Shown here piece after piece: positions 43,823 through 53,076 of a DNA stretch of 64,000 nt. The notes below the pieces were generated by a model. The model worked only from the letters and a program-made list of their open reading frames with translations, did not search any database and had not been told where the DNA came from. Position numbers and translations under genes: made by a program. Source of the DNA: Marinitoga sp. 38H-ov (GTDB lineage Bacteria > Thermotogota > Thermotogae > Petrotogales > Petrotogaceae); NCBI RefSeq assembly GCF_011057715.1, contig NZ_LNGH01000054.1, positions 1 to 64,000 on the forward strand. Reading direction: 5' to 3'. Positions within the stretch are counted from its first letter, which is position 1. Each line of letters starts with the position of its first letter.

Positions 43823-44845
43823 TTATTTTTTATCTACCCCTTCATCCAAAGCCTCATCAATCTCATCAAAGCCATATAATCTAGACTTTAACCTAAGATC
43901 TTCTATATTTAGTTTTGAAATAATTTTTTTAGCTAGCAGAAATTCAAAAGGCAACCATGTAACATGTCCACTTGGAATTATATAATGTTTGGCACCTTTA
44001 AATTCTTTAGCTAACATCTTTCTGCTTTGTCTAGATAATGTTTTATCAAATAATGCTTCTACAAACATAACCTTAGATGAGTCAATTAAATGAGCATATG
44101 ATAATGGATCCACCCTAAACAATGGATGAATATTATCAGAATTTAGTATTTCATCTATAGTCATGTTCTTTACTTTTGGAAATTGCTCATTATATATGTT
44201 GTATATTTTTTTAGAATCATGTAATCCAAATTCATCTTTAAATCCTTTTTTTATTAAATTTCTAACAAATTTTGTAGCTGGTGAATTATACAATATTTCT
44301 GGTAAATTACCCCCTGTTGTCATTAATAAAAAGTGTTTTAATTGAGGATTTAATGCTTCAACAATAGTCCCTATCATTCCACCCAAACAATAACCTATTA
44401 ATATATTTTCTTTTTTCCAATAGCCTTCTTGTTTTAATAAGTCCAAAGTAGATAACGCATCAATTACACCATTTTCCCAAAATTTATACATAACATTTAA
44501 ATCAGGCCACAAGTAACTTCTTCCGCTTACTGAATTTTTATCAACTCTTGTGTAATTACCTGGCAATATTAATATAGTGGTGTTTATTCCTACACTTGAT
44601 AATCTACGTGCAAGCCATATCATATATTTAATATTAGCACTACCTAAACCGTGAAGAATCAAAGCAGATGCCAATATTTTATCTTTAGGTTCAAAATTAT
44701 ACAATTCTACTGTTTCTGTACCTTCAGCTGGATTTCTATATAATGTTTTAAATCTAACATAATTACATCTATAATGTTTTCCTTTAAAAATAAATCCCGA
44801 AATATAATCTATTTTTTTCTTTTCATATGAAAAATCAATTTTCAT
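43823..44845 (-). CDS. Alpha/beta hydrolase with a cysteine nucleophile motif (GYCLGG)
   Basis: Encodes 340 residues. The nucleophile elbow is ENILIGYCLGGMIGTIVEAL, so a cysteine replaces the usual serine. This occurs in PHA synthases and dienelactone hydrolases. ILHGLGSANIKYMIWLARRL forms the oxyanion region, LFDKTLSR may supply the aspartate and IPSGHVTWLP the histidine. There is no signal peptide. It overlaps the next hydrolase start by 11 bases, so both are translated from one transcript. The substrate is not predictable; PHA synthase activity is unlikely because the family's other blocks are missing. Confidence 0.72.
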   Translation of the reverse strand: MKIDFSYEKKKIDYISGFIFKGKHYRCNYVRFKTLYRNPAEGTETVELYNFEPKDKILASALILHGLGSANIKYMIWLARRLSSVGINTTILILPGNYTRVDKNSVSGRSYLWPDLNVMYKFWENGVIDALSTLDLLKQEGYWKKENILIGYCLGGMIGTIVEALNPQLKHFLLMTTGGNLPEILYNSPATKFVRNLIKKGFKDEFGLHDSKKIYNIYNEQFPKVKNMTIDEILNSDNIHPLFRVDPLSYAHLIDSSKVMFVEALFDKTLSRQSRKMLAKEFKGAKHYIIPSGHVTWLPFEFLLAKKIISKLNIEDLRLKSRLYGFDEIDEALDEGVDKK

Positions 44846-45800
44846 ATTTTATCAAACCCCTTATAAATTTAATTGTTTCATCTAAAATTTTAATAGTTTG
44901 TATATCATTATTTTCAAATTCAAAAGCATGATCACCATTTTTATGAATAAGTATCTTTGTTTCTATTCCTTTTTCTTTTAATTTTTTAAATAATTCTATA
45001 GTTGATAACACAGGAACTGTTCTATCTTTTTGACCATGAACCAATAAAATTGGTTTCATATTTTCATTTATCCAAAATACTGGGGAATAATATATATATT
45101 CACCCTCTTTTGTTTTATTTGGTAATCCTTTTAAAGTTGTAGCAGTCGCAACTTTTGCAAATATTGATTTAACATTTTTATCAAACATTTGCATTAAATT
45201 ACCTGGTGCATAATATAATACTAAACCTCTTATTCCTTCTATCTTTTCAGTATTATTTAAAAATGTATTAAAAGCATAGTATAATAATGTTAGATGACCT
45301 CCAGCAGATAATCCCATTAAAACAATATTGTTTTTATCAAGATATAGTTTATCTGCACTTTTTTTGATATAATTTAATGCATCAGTATAATCAGAAAGTA
45401 TCTCGTTCATTGTATAGGATATTCCAAGCCTATAATCTATAGAAACAACTGCAAATCCTTTTGAAGCTAAAAACCTACACCAAGAAATGTTGTTCCTTTG
45501 ATTTCTAAAACCTGATACCCATCCACCACCATGTGTAAAAAAAACAACTGGATATTTTTCTTTTTTTTCTTTGGGATAATATATGTCTAACTTTAATTCA
45601 TTTTTCCCAAATATTTTATATGTATATGTATATGGTCCTTTAAAATCCTTGGATTCAATTGGTAATTTTCTGAATAATAGATTTAATATATATATAATAC
45701 CATATAAAATTAACCCATATAATAATACAATTCCACCCCATATAAAAGTTAGGATTATTATTAATATAGTATATATTTTTTTAAGATTTTCTTTATCCAT
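44835..45800 (-). CDS. Membrane-anchored alpha/beta hydrolase (esterase/carboxylesterase, BD-FAE type)
   Basis: About 321 residues. One N-terminal transmembrane helix (TILIIILTFIWGGIVLLYGL) precedes the esterase fold. It has the oxyanion motif FFTHGGGWVSG, nucleophile serine GLSAGGHLTLLYY, aspartate in HGQKDRTVP and histidine in KNGDHAFEF. An upstream ATG at 45815 is possible, but 45800 fits the ribosome site better; confidence in the start is low. The substrate may be a short acyl ester or a feruloyl-like ester; this is inference from the family. Confidence 0.82.
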   Translation of the reverse strand: MDKENLKKIYTILIIILTFIWGGIVLLYGLILYGIIYILNLLFRKLPIESKDFKGPYTYTYKIFGKNELKLDIYYPKEKKEKYPVVFFTHGGGWVSGFRNQRNNISWCRFLASKGFAVVSIDYRLGISYTMNEILSDYTDALNYIKKSADKLYLDKNNIVLMGLSAGGHLTLLYYAFNTFLNNTEKIEGIRGLVLYYAPGNLMQMFDKNVKSIFAKVATATTLKGLPNKTKEGEYIYYSPVFWINENMKPILLVHGQKDRTVPVLSTIELFKKLKEKGIETKILIHKNGDHAFEFENNDIQTIKILDETIKFIRGLIKYEN

Positions 45801-45860
45801 TATATTCACCATCAATTCTTTTTATATTATATTATACACCAAAATAAAGGAGTAAATAAA

Positions 45861-46853
45861 ATGGGTTTTGGCCAAATTTTAAAAATTATAGAAGAAAAAG
45901 ATTTTATTGATCATCAAAATAAAATAAGAAAAGAAGTAATTAATGTAAATAAATGGTTATTAAAACCAAGAAAATTAAACACTAGAAAATTACTATCTAT
46001 TTTTAGATTTCTAAGTAAAAACGCTGAAAGAAAAATCCTAAGAAAACATTTAAATGATTTACAGTTTCTTTTAATACATATAGTAGAAAAACCAAAAGAA
46101 AATAGAATTAGAGATTTAAAAAAATATTATAATTTATTTGACCAAGATATTGATATGATCAAATTTTTAATGTTTCCAGATAAATTTCCACCTGGTGGAT
46201 ATGAAGAAAAATTAAAAAAATATGGAATAGAATTATACAAACCAGATGTAATATTTAAAAAATTACCATTTAAAGATTATATAGATCTATATGCTTTAAT
46301 GACATATGTACCTTTGGATGAAAAAAATCCGTTTATTCAAAATTTATTAGATGAAATATTGAAAATTGACCCTTTAGAAGACAAAAAAAGCTATTTAAAA
46401 AAAGTCTTAGACATTTATAATAGTTTAAATGAATTTGAACAACATCTTTTAAATATACAATTAAAAAATTTTTCGTATTATCATTATAAACTATTTAATA
46501 CTGATTCTATTAAAGGTTTAGTAATAGATGGAAGTAACATAGTACGATATGAAAATAAAAATTCATTAAATCTATTATTAGATATACTAGAAAATCTATT
46601 TTTAGGTAAGATTGTATTCTTTCCTGTTCATATTGTTTTTGATAATAATATAGAGTTTTTTTTAGAAGATAAAAATTCTCTTAAATTATTATCTGAAAAG
46701 AAAAGAGTATACTTTAATTCACCTGCTGATGATATGATTGTGTATATTTCAAATAAATATAATTATTATATTTTATCAAACGATAACTTCAAAGAATACG
46801 ATGTAAATGAAGATAGATTACTAAAAATAAAGGATTTTCAATTTGACAATTAA
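45861..46853 (+). CDS. NYN/PIN-like ribonuclease domain protein
   Basis: Encodes 330 residues. The N-terminal 210 residues are helical and basic with no family match. The C-terminal 115 residues have KGLVIDGSNIVRYENKN and HIVFDNNIEFF. SPADDMIVYISNKYNYYILS follows, with acidic residues at positions typical of NYN/Zc3h12a-type RNases. It probably cleaves RNA using a metal ion. The gene is divergent from the esterase and just upstream of pepT. Confidence 0.7.
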   Translation: MGFGQILKIIEEKDFIDHQNKIRKEVINVNKWLLKPRKLNTRKLLSIFRFLSKNAERKILRKHLNDLQFLLIHIVEKPKENRIRDLKKYYNLFDQDIDMIKFLMFPDKFPPGGYEEKLKKYGIELYKPDVIFKKLPFKDYIDLYALMTYVPLDEKNPFIQNLLDEILKIDPLEDKKSYLKKVLDIYNSLNEFEQHLLNIQLKNFSYYHYKLFNTDSIKGLVIDGSNIVRYENKNSLNLLLDILENLFLGKIVFFPVHIVFDNNIEFFLEDKNSLKLLSEKKRVYFNSPADDMIVYISNKYNYYILSNDNFKEYDVNEDRLLKIKDFQFDN

Positions 46854-46905
46854 TCATAAATTTGTTATATTTAATTAAATAAATTATATTGAAAGGAGTA
46901 TAAAT

Positions 46906-48123
46906 ATGAAAAAAGTACAAGATAGATTTATTGAATATACAAAATTTTTTACCACTTCAAATGAAGAGTCAAATACATGTCCATCTACACCAGAACAATT
47001 AATACTTGCAAAATACTTAAAAGAAGAATTAGAAAACATTGGAATGAAAGATGTAGAATTAGATGAAAACGGATACGTTTATGCTACTCTTCCTTCAAAT
47101 ATAGATAAAGATATTCCTACAATTGGATTTATTGCACACATGGATACCGCACCAGCTTTAACAGGTAAGGATGTTAAAGCAAGAATCGTTAAATACGAAG
47201 GTGGAGATATTATTTTAAATAAAGAAAAAAATATAGTGCTCTCTCCTAAAGATTTTCCATCATTAAATAATTATATAGGGCAAGAAATTATTGTTACTGA
47301 TGGAAACACATTATTAGGTGCTGATGATAAGGCTGGTATAGCTGAAATTATTACTGCTATGGAATATTTAATTGAACACCCTGAAATAAAACATGGTACT
47401 ATCAAAGTTGGATTTACTCCAGATGAAGAAATAGGTAGAGGTGCTGATAAATTTAATGTAGAAAAATTTGGTGCAGATTTTGCATATACAATTGACGGTG
47501 GAGAAATTGGAGAGTTAGAAGCTGAAAACTTTAATGCCGCTACTGCTACATATACAATTCACGGAAAAAGTATACATCCAGGAACTGCTAAAGATAAGAT
47601 GATTAATGCTGCTTTAATTGCAGCTGAATTAGCAATGATGTTTCCTGAAGCTCAAACTCCACAACACACAGAAAAATATGAAGGATTCTTCCATGTAGTT
47701 CATATTTCTGGAGATTGTGATAGCGCTAAATTAACATTGATTGTAAGAGATCATGATAAGACATTATTTGAAAATAAAAAATGGCTATGCGAAAAAAATG
47801 CAGAATTATTAAATCGAAAATATGGTGAGGGCACAATTGAATTAGATTTAAAAGATAGCTATTATAATATGAAAGAAAAAATAGATCCGGAAATTGTTGA
47901 AATAGCCAAAAAAGCTATGGAAAATGTAGGAGTAAAACCTATAATAAAACCTATAAGAGGGGGAACAGACGGAGCAAGATTATCATATATGGGCCTACCA
48001 TGTCCAAATATTTTTACAGGTGGTCACAACTTCCATGGAAGATATGAATATATTCCAATTCCTTCAATGGAAAAAGCAGTTGAAACAATATTAGAAATAA
48101 TAAAAATTGTTGCTGAAAAATAA
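46906..48123 (+). CDS. pepT: Peptidase T (tripeptide aminopeptidase)
   Basis: Encodes 405 residues of M20B type. Zinc ligands and catalytic residues are visible in IAHMDTAPALTG, LLGADDKAGIAE and TPDEEIGRGADKF, with IDGGEIGELEAENFNAATA and RGGTDGARLSYMGLPCPNIF typical of PepT. It removes the N-terminal residue of tripeptides in the cytosol. The gene has its own AAAGGAGT site and ends at a strong terminator. Confidence 0.96.
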   Translation: MKKVQDRFIEYTKFFTTSNEESNTCPSTPEQLILAKYLKEELENIGMKDVELDENGYVYATLPSNIDKDIPTIGFIAHMDTAPALTGKDVKARIVKYEGGDIILNKEKNIVLSPKDFPSLNNYIGQEIIVTDGNTLLGADDKAGIAEIITAMEYLIEHPEIKHGTIKVGFTPDEEIGRGADKFNVEKFGADFAYTIDGGEIGELEAENFNAATATYTIHGKSIHPGTAKDKMINAALIAAELAMMFPEAQTPQHTEKYEGFFHVVHISGDCDSAKLTLIVRDHDKTLFENKKWLCEKNAELLNRKYGEGTIELDLKDSYYNMKEKIDPEIVEIAKKAMENVGVKPIIKPIRGGTDGARLSYMGLPCPNIFTGGHNFHGRYEYIPIPSMEKAVETILEIIKIVAEK

Positions 48124-48157
48124 TGAGAATGGTAAACCCATTCTCATTATTTTTTTA
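48117..48157. terminator. Terminator after pepT
   Basis: AATAATGAGAATGG and CCATTCTCATTATT pair, followed by seven T; it also serves the convergent 79-aa gene. Confidence 0.85.
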
Positions 48158-48386
48158 ATAACCCCCATATTATTAAAATTATACCTAAAATTAAAAAAGC
48201 AATTACAAAAATATTTTCTGATAAATTTGGCATATCTGGATATGAGCTGTACGATCCTCCAGAAGGGCTTAATTTAACCGCAGAAATTTCTAAAGCCCAT
48301 ATGAATTTTGCTACAATCCTTTCTAACGTATAAAAAATACCACTAACAATTAGGAAAATAACACCAAGTTTCGCATATACATTCAT
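48147..48386 (-). CDS. Small two-helix membrane protein of unknown function
   Basis: Encodes 79 residues with two membrane segments (residues 5-25 and 55-76) separated by a polar Ser/Gly/Pro-rich loop (LSPSGGSYSSYPDMPNLSEN). It begins with a GGAGGG ribosome site. It sits 10 nt downstream of the HAD phosphatase gene and is probably co-transcribed with it. No family is recognised. Confidence 0.6.
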   Translation of the reverse strand: MNVYAKLGVIFLIVSGIFYTLERIVAKFIWALEISAVKLSPSGGSYSSYPDMPNLSENIFVIAFLILGIILIIWGLLKK

Positions 48387-48396
48387 ATTCTCCCTC

Positions 48397-49053
48397 CTAT
48401 CTTTCTATAATCCTCCAATTTCTTTTTTTCGCAATTCTTTTTAGTCTAAAGTCCGGAGAAACACAGATAGGATTTCCTACTGATTCTAAAAGAGGTAAAT
48501 CTGATATTGAATCGCTATAAAAATATGCATCTTTTAAATTGAAATTCTTTGATTGACATAATTTCTTAGCTTCAATAACTTTATTTTCTTCATACATATA
48601 TACATCTAACTCTCCTGTTATTATTCCATCTTTTATTATAGTTCTAGTGCATAAAGCATCATCAAATTTTAAATATTCAGCTACTGGATTTACTATTGAA
48701 TCTGGCGAAGCAGAAATTATAACAAGATATGCATTATTATTTCTATGATATTCAATTTCTTTTTTTATACTTTCCCTTATATGATATTTCCCATCTTCTT
48801 CAAACCATTTTTTTGCAAACCCAAAAGCATCATCTACCTTTTGCCCTTTATATCTTAAAGCCATTTCTCTTGTCATCTTTTCCATATCCTTTATTTCAAA
48901 ACCAAGTTTATAAAACACAGTAAATAATCCCATTCTATAATATTCCCAAATAGAAAATTTACCATGTTTTATCTCATATTTATAATACAATTGAGGGCTA
49001 TATTTATCTAAAATAGTTCTATCTAAATCAAAAAAAGCTACATAATCTTTCAT
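48397..49053 (-). CDS. HAD-superfamily phosphatase, subfamily IB (SerB-like)
   Basis: Encodes 218 residues. The catalytic DxDxT motif is VAFFDLDRTILDKYS, motif II is the LVIISASPDS serine, and the late acidic motif is AYFYSDSISDLPLLESVGNP. An alpha-helical cap of type 1 lies between. Members dephosphorylate small metabolites such as phosphoserine. The lysine of motif III is probably in NKVIEAKKLCQ. The substrate is not determined. The protein is soluble. Confidence 0.85.
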   Translation of the reverse strand: MKDYVAFFDLDRTILDKYSPQLYYKYEIKHGKFSIWEYYRMGLFTVFYKLGFEIKDMEKMTREMALRYKGQKVDDAFGFAKKWFEEDGKYHIRESIKKEIEYHRNNNAYLVIISASPDSIVNPVAEYLKFDDALCTRTIIKDGIITGELDVYMYEENKVIEAKKLCQSKNFNLKDAYFYSDSISDLPLLESVGNPICVSPDFRLKRIAKKRNWRIIER

Positions 49054-49275
49054 ATTTACCTCCTAATAAAAATATATGGAAATTATACCATATTTTTGTA
49101 TTTAATAACAATCTAATGATACACAGATTAATTGAATCAAATGTTAATATTTACTTTTATTTAATATTTTAGTTACTAATATTGAAATAATTTTTATTAT
49201 AATAACATTAATTTAATAAAAAATATTTATAAAATTAAATACTTGTAAGGTAAAAATCAAAATAGGAGGTGTAAT

Positions 49276-50172
49276 ATGAAAAAGATAGTTTTAGTGGTAT
49301 TTATTATGATTGTATCTTTTATTTTAACTTTTGGAGACTATAATGTCTTAATTCCTAGTTCTAAAAATTTTATTGAAACAGTAGAGATTGAAAACTACAA
49401 AATTAAATATTTATACTTAAAAGAAATGGAGAAATATATTAACACTGATAAAATATCGTTTGGTAAAAAGGGTAATATCGTATTGTTTAAGGAAATGGGA
49501 AGAAATAATTTATATATTTCCAATTTAGAGAATTTAGTTAAATGGAATGTTATTACATTAGATAATTTCCCAATACCTTCATATGATTCTACTTTTCGAT
49601 TTGTAACAAATGATAATTCCGTAGTATTTTTTTATAATAATAATAAAAACTTGGAAATTTATCAATACTCATTACCAGATAAAAAATGGGAGTTAATAAA
49701 AACTTATTCAGATTCAGTATATTTTGATATTGATCCATCAAAAATAAACAATAATTTTTTATCTTTTGTTATACAAAATAGCGAAGAGAAATTAGAACTT
49801 CATCTTTTAAATATAACCAATAGCGATGATACTCTGGTAAAAAAGAATTTTATTGGTTCAACCAAATTAGACGTAAATACAAAAGGAGATGTAATTCTTA
49901 TAAACAATATAAAAATTGAATACTATAATAATGAATCTAAAATAATAAAAGAAATAGATTTAAAAGATGCTTATCCAGAAATAATAATGGATGAACCATA
50001 TTTTGTAACCTTTATAAATGACAATGATGTTGCTATATATAGCAGTAATAAATTAATAATACTTAATACTAAAAACTGGAAAATAAAAGATGTTATATAT
50101 GAAATACCTGATAATATAGTTGGTTTGACAGGTTTAAATGATGGTAGTATTTTAATAAATATTTATGAATGA
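49276..50172 (+). CDS. Exported beta-propeller-like protein, paralog 1
   Basis: Encodes 298 residues with a signal peptide (MKKIVLVVFIMIVSFILTFG). The mature part is a string of short beta motifs (IVLFKEMGRNNLYISNLENL, VVFFYNNNKNLEIYQYSL, DVAIYSSNKLIILNTKNWK), suggesting a WD40-like propeller. It is almost identical to the gene at 58665-59570, with the differences concentrated in the signal peptide and a few residues. It starts the exported-protein island. The function is unknown; secreted or periplasmic binding is a guess. Confidence 0.65.
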   Translation: MKKIVLVVFIMIVSFILTFGDYNVLIPSSKNFIETVEIENYKIKYLYLKEMEKYINTDKISFGKKGNIVLFKEMGRNNLYISNLENLVKWNVITLDNFPIPSYDSTFRFVTNDNSVVFFYNNNKNLEIYQYSLPDKKWELIKTYSDSVYFDIDPSKINNNFLSFVIQNSEEKLELHLLNITNSDDTLVKKNFIGSTKLDVNTKGDVILINNIKIEYYNNESKIIKEIDLKDAYPEIIMDEPYFVTFINDNDVAIYSSNKLIILNTKNWKIKDVIYEIPDNIVGLTGLNDGSILINIYE

Positions 50173-50193
50173 GTATGCTATAAAAAATTTATA

Positions 50194-50288
50194 AATTACA
50201 ATAGTATTTCTAAGTTATAATAACAAAAGATAATTATTTTACACATTTAAATAACGGGAAATACAATATATGCTATGAAACTCCATAA
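50194..50288 (+). pseudogene. Remnant of a lipoprotein C-terminus
   Basis: The bases align with the last part of the lipoprotein gene at 54002-54100, including the AGCAAAAGATAATTATTT stretch and the GGGGAAATTATTATGTATG end in degraded form. Stops interrupt the reading. It shows that a lipoprotein gene once stood before the membrane-protein copy here, as at 53-55 kb. Confidence 0.6.
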
Positions 50289-50954
50289 TTTGATAAATAT
50301 ATATTTTAGGAGGTCTTATGAATTATTTAATTATTGGTATTATTGGAAGAATTCAAATTTTAGATTTAAATTAATAATTTTTATAATCTCAATAATAATT
50401 TTGTATTTCCAGCTAAAAATATTATATAACTTATACTTTAATCCTTTATATATAATTGAAAAATATTATAATACAATGGAAGTAGCAACAAGACAATATG
50501 AAACTTATCTTAAATATACTATTGATTATGAAAAAGAAAGATTAAATGAACTTTTAAATGAAATTATTGAAGAAAGAGGAAAAATAGTATTAAATCCAGA
50601 AAAAGCTAAAAGTTTAATGAAAAAATATTATATTGATTTAGAAAAAGAGGAAGTAATGATTTATATTGAAAGTGCACTTTCTTCAGATTCAGATTATTAC
50701 TATAAAAACATAAAAATAACACAATATGGATATGAAAATATATATTAAATCCAGAAATAGCCTCGATTACTCTGGACTCTAATGGTAAAATTATAGAAAG
50801 AACAATTGTTACAGACGGATTAAAAAAAATAAAATATCCAGAAAATGCTGAAATAACCTTTTATATAGTAAGAACATGGAAAGGATTAAAAATTGATTGG
50901 ATTAAATCTGTTTATAATTATAACAGTATTGAACCTAAAAAAATCGGATATTAA
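50275..50954 (+). pseudogene. Frameshifted copy of the single-TM cassette protein
   Basis: Codons to 50748 encode a cytosolic basic start, one membrane helix (FKLIIFIISIIILYF) and a helical domain. The reading then hits TAA in an ATATATATTA run and continues one frame over from 50745, through NPEIASITLDSNGKII to a stop at 50954. The second half matches the 217-aa gene at 54312-54965 (EITFYIVRTWKGLKIDWIKS). One base change in the TA-rich run would restore it. Confidence 0.75.
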
Positions 50955-50992
50955 TAAAAACCAAAGAATTATTATATAAAGGGTGTAAAAAT

Positions 50993-51677
50993 ATGAAAAA
51001 ACTATCTATCTTATTCATTTTGTGTATTACTATTAATATTTTTTTCAATAACCTCTATAAACCCATTACCTTTTATTGATGATGATATTTTAAATTTGGA
51101 TTTTATTAATAAATCAAAATTTTCATTGAATTATGGAATTCTAAATTTCATTGAAATTAGTGGTGGAATATCAACAGAAGGAATAGCAAAAATTAAGATT
51201 AATACAAATTTTATTGAGCAAATTCCATTAACAAGCGCAATTAGTTTAGGATATTTTCCAGGTTTTTATTTATCAGATAACTATTTCCTTTTATTATATT
51301 GGATAATTGGGTATAAAAATAAAAGAATTATATTATCAAATGGTACAAGATTAACAGTGAATTTTTCCAGCTTGGTAACAATCTGTGATATTTCAAATTA
51401 TAATACTGCAATATGGAATATAAACGATTTTTCTTCGATAAGTGTAGAAAATCTATTTACCTGGTCAGATAAAGGATTTTCATATTCAACAATATATTTA
51501 TATTTAAATGGATTATTAAAAAACATATCCTTTATCAAAAATATAAATATAAGCGGTGGAATAAAAGAGGATTTACTAAATAATAATTTTGGTTTTATTT
51601 TTGGAGCATCTATTGAAATAGATATACCAGAAAATATCAATAAATTAGAAAAATTATTAAATAAACTTAAAGATTAA
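50993..51677 (+). pseudogene. Exported beta-barrel-like protein with a T7 frameshift in its signal peptide
   Basis: ATG at 50993 opens a signal peptide (MKKLSILFILCITINIFF) that runs into a stop in frame 2. The mature part starts in another frame from 51039 with ITSINPLPFIDDDILNLDF. The break is in a run of seven T at 51039-51045; six T would join them. The mature 210 residues are rich in alternating hydrophobic/polar strands with many Gly, Asn and Ser and could be a small outer-membrane barrel. The gene is followed by a thi-leader fragment and a terminator. Confidence 0.65.
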
Positions 51678-51703
51678 AAAATACAGCCAAACTCCCTTGA
51701 AAT
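51670..51703 (+). repeat. Copy of the 5' thi-leader region
   Basis: TAAAGATTAAAAAATACAGC and CCCTTGAAATAAAA match 60721-60760, which contains the -35 box of the thi promoter (TTGAAA). The TATAAT part is not present here. It lies directly behind a cassette gene, as the real leader does at 60722. Confidence 0.65.
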
Positions 51704-51739
51704 AAAATTCTTCTACTGCTTAAACAGTAGAAGAATTTT
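51704..51739. terminator. Bidirectional terminator before the SGNH gene
   Basis: AAAATTCTTCTACTG and CAGTAGAAGAATTTT form a 15-bp perfect stem with a 6-nt loop. Confidence 0.8.
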
Positions 51740-51747
51740 AATATGAA

Positions 51748-52410
51748 TTATGTATTTGATATTATCATTTTTGCTAAATTATATGCACCATAATCATTTA
51801 AATGAACACCATCTATTGTAGTAACTAAATTCCTCATTTTACTGGTAATTTTTGATATTAAAGGAGTTCTAACAAAAATAGAATCTAGTACCATACCAAA
51901 AGGATTTTTTGATATAAAAGTGTTTGAATTTTTTACAACTTCTTTTTGCCAACTATTAAAATCAATATATTTAACATTATATCTTTTGCACATTTTTATT
52001 ATTATTTCATTGTATTCATGTACTTTCTTATTTAAATCACTATTTAAAATTTCTCCAATCATCGGAATGCTAACAACATAAACCTTCTTATGTTTTACCT
52101 TATTTATCATTTTTTCATAATTATTTTCAAATTCATCTTTTGTTTCTGAAGGAACCCTTCCAGATTTAATAATGCTTTCTATTGATCTTTCCCACATTTT
52201 TGAATAAGATCTTAAGAATGGCAATAATATATCATTTGTACCAATTTCTATTACTAATTCATCATATTTTTCAAAATTTAAAACCTCTAATCTTTTGGTA
52301 AGATTTAAAACAGTATCTCCACCTAAACCAAAATTTATACCCTCTAAATATTTTACATAAGATACTCCAGGCTTACCTTCTGTTATACTATCTCCAAAAC
52401 ATGCTAACAT
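51748..52410 (-). CDS. SGNH/GDSL-family hydrolase
   Basis: Encodes 220 residues with block I LACFGDSITEG, block III IEIGTNDILLPF and block V TIDGVHLNDYG, giving the Ser-Asp-His catalytic set and the Gly/Asn oxyanion residues. There is no signal peptide, so it is cytosolic. These enzymes act as esterases or thioesterases. It is on the opposite strand to its neighbours, between a thi-promoter fragment and a thi-terminator remnant, so it may be a mobile or inserted gene within the island. Confidence 0.85.
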   Translation of the reverse strand: MLACFGDSITEGKPGVSYVKYLEGINFGLGGDTVLNLTKRLEVLNFEKYDELVIEIGTNDILLPFLRSYSKMWERSIESIIKSGRVPSETKDEFENNYEKMINKVKHKKVYVVSIPMIGEILNSDLNKKVHEYNEIIIKMCKRYNVKYIDFNSWQKEVVKNSNTFISKNPFGMVLDSIFVRTPLISKITSKMRNLVTTIDGVHLNDYGAYNLAKMIISNT

Positions 52411-52560
52411 ATTATCCCCTCCATACCAACGATTATAACAGAATTCTTTTAAGTTGACAATAATTTAAAATATATATTAATACACACAGCAAATTAATTT
52501 AAATTAAGTTTTTCTTTTCACTTGATTTAGTTAATAATACCAAAAAAAGTGTAGAATAAT

Positions 52561-52745
52561 AATCAATCTCCTGCTTCGTGCAGGGGATTTTTTGTTATTT
52601 ATATATAATAATTTTTTAACTCAATTAATATATCATATGATATGATAATTTAGTAAATTTATTGAATTTTATAAATATAAAATTAATAGCAAAGTTACCA
52701 TGATTTTGTTTATTTTTTTTTTTTTTTTGATAAAATTATAGCGAA
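52561..52745 (+). repeat. Direct repeat with thi-terminator remnant and T-tract promoter, copy 1
   Basis: The bases 52561-52592 repeat the thi riboswitch terminator (AATCTCCTGC...GCAGGGGATT). About 150 bp of AT-rich DNA with ATATCATATGATAT at 52630-52643 follow. The whole stretch matches 57384-57562. The 365-bp gap 52411-52775 otherwise holds the upstream side of the SGNH gene and nothing else that I can see. Confidence 0.75.
52709..52736 (+). promoter_or_regulatory. T-tract-spacer promoter with 16-T run
   Basis: TTTATT (52709-52714) and TAAAAT (52731-52736) lie 16 nt apart, with a run of 16 T starting at 52713. The sister copy at 57531 has 13 T and its boxes are 14 nt apart. Boxes are weaker than in the cassette promoters. 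Confidence 0.5.
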
Positions 52746-52775
52746 TTATCAAGATATAAAACTTAAGGTGAAAAT

Positions 52776-52997
52776 ATGAGAAAAATTTTTATTATGTCTG
52801 TGATTTTATTAACAATGTTGCTGTTGAATACTTTAACTACTTTTTATATTTCGAATTTAAATAATAATAACGTTCCTAATCCTGATATATTTTATAAAAA
52901 TACCAAAAATTTAAATATTGAAAAAGAGTTCTTACAGAGTAAAGAATACACATTAAGCAAAATTTTTTATTCTATATATAGAAAACAGGTATTATAA
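52776..52997 (+). CDS. Small exported or membrane-anchored protein
   Basis: Encodes 73 residues with a signal-like N-terminus (MRKIFIMSVILLTMLLLNTL) and an Asn-rich stretch. It ends after a basic C-terminus (KIFYSIYRKQVL) without any domain. It is the first gene after the T-tract promoter of this unit. It could be a truncated remnant of a longer gene. No family is recognised. Confidence 0.4.
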   Translation: MRKIFIMSVILLTMLLLNTLTTFYISNLNNNNVPNPDIFYKNTKNLNIEKEFLQSKEYTLSKIFYSIYRKQVL

Positions 52998-53076
52998 TTA
53001 TATTTACAATAATATTTTAATCAACAATAGCACACTATTTATTGTAAAAAATAAAAAATGATAGTAGGAATTGTGA

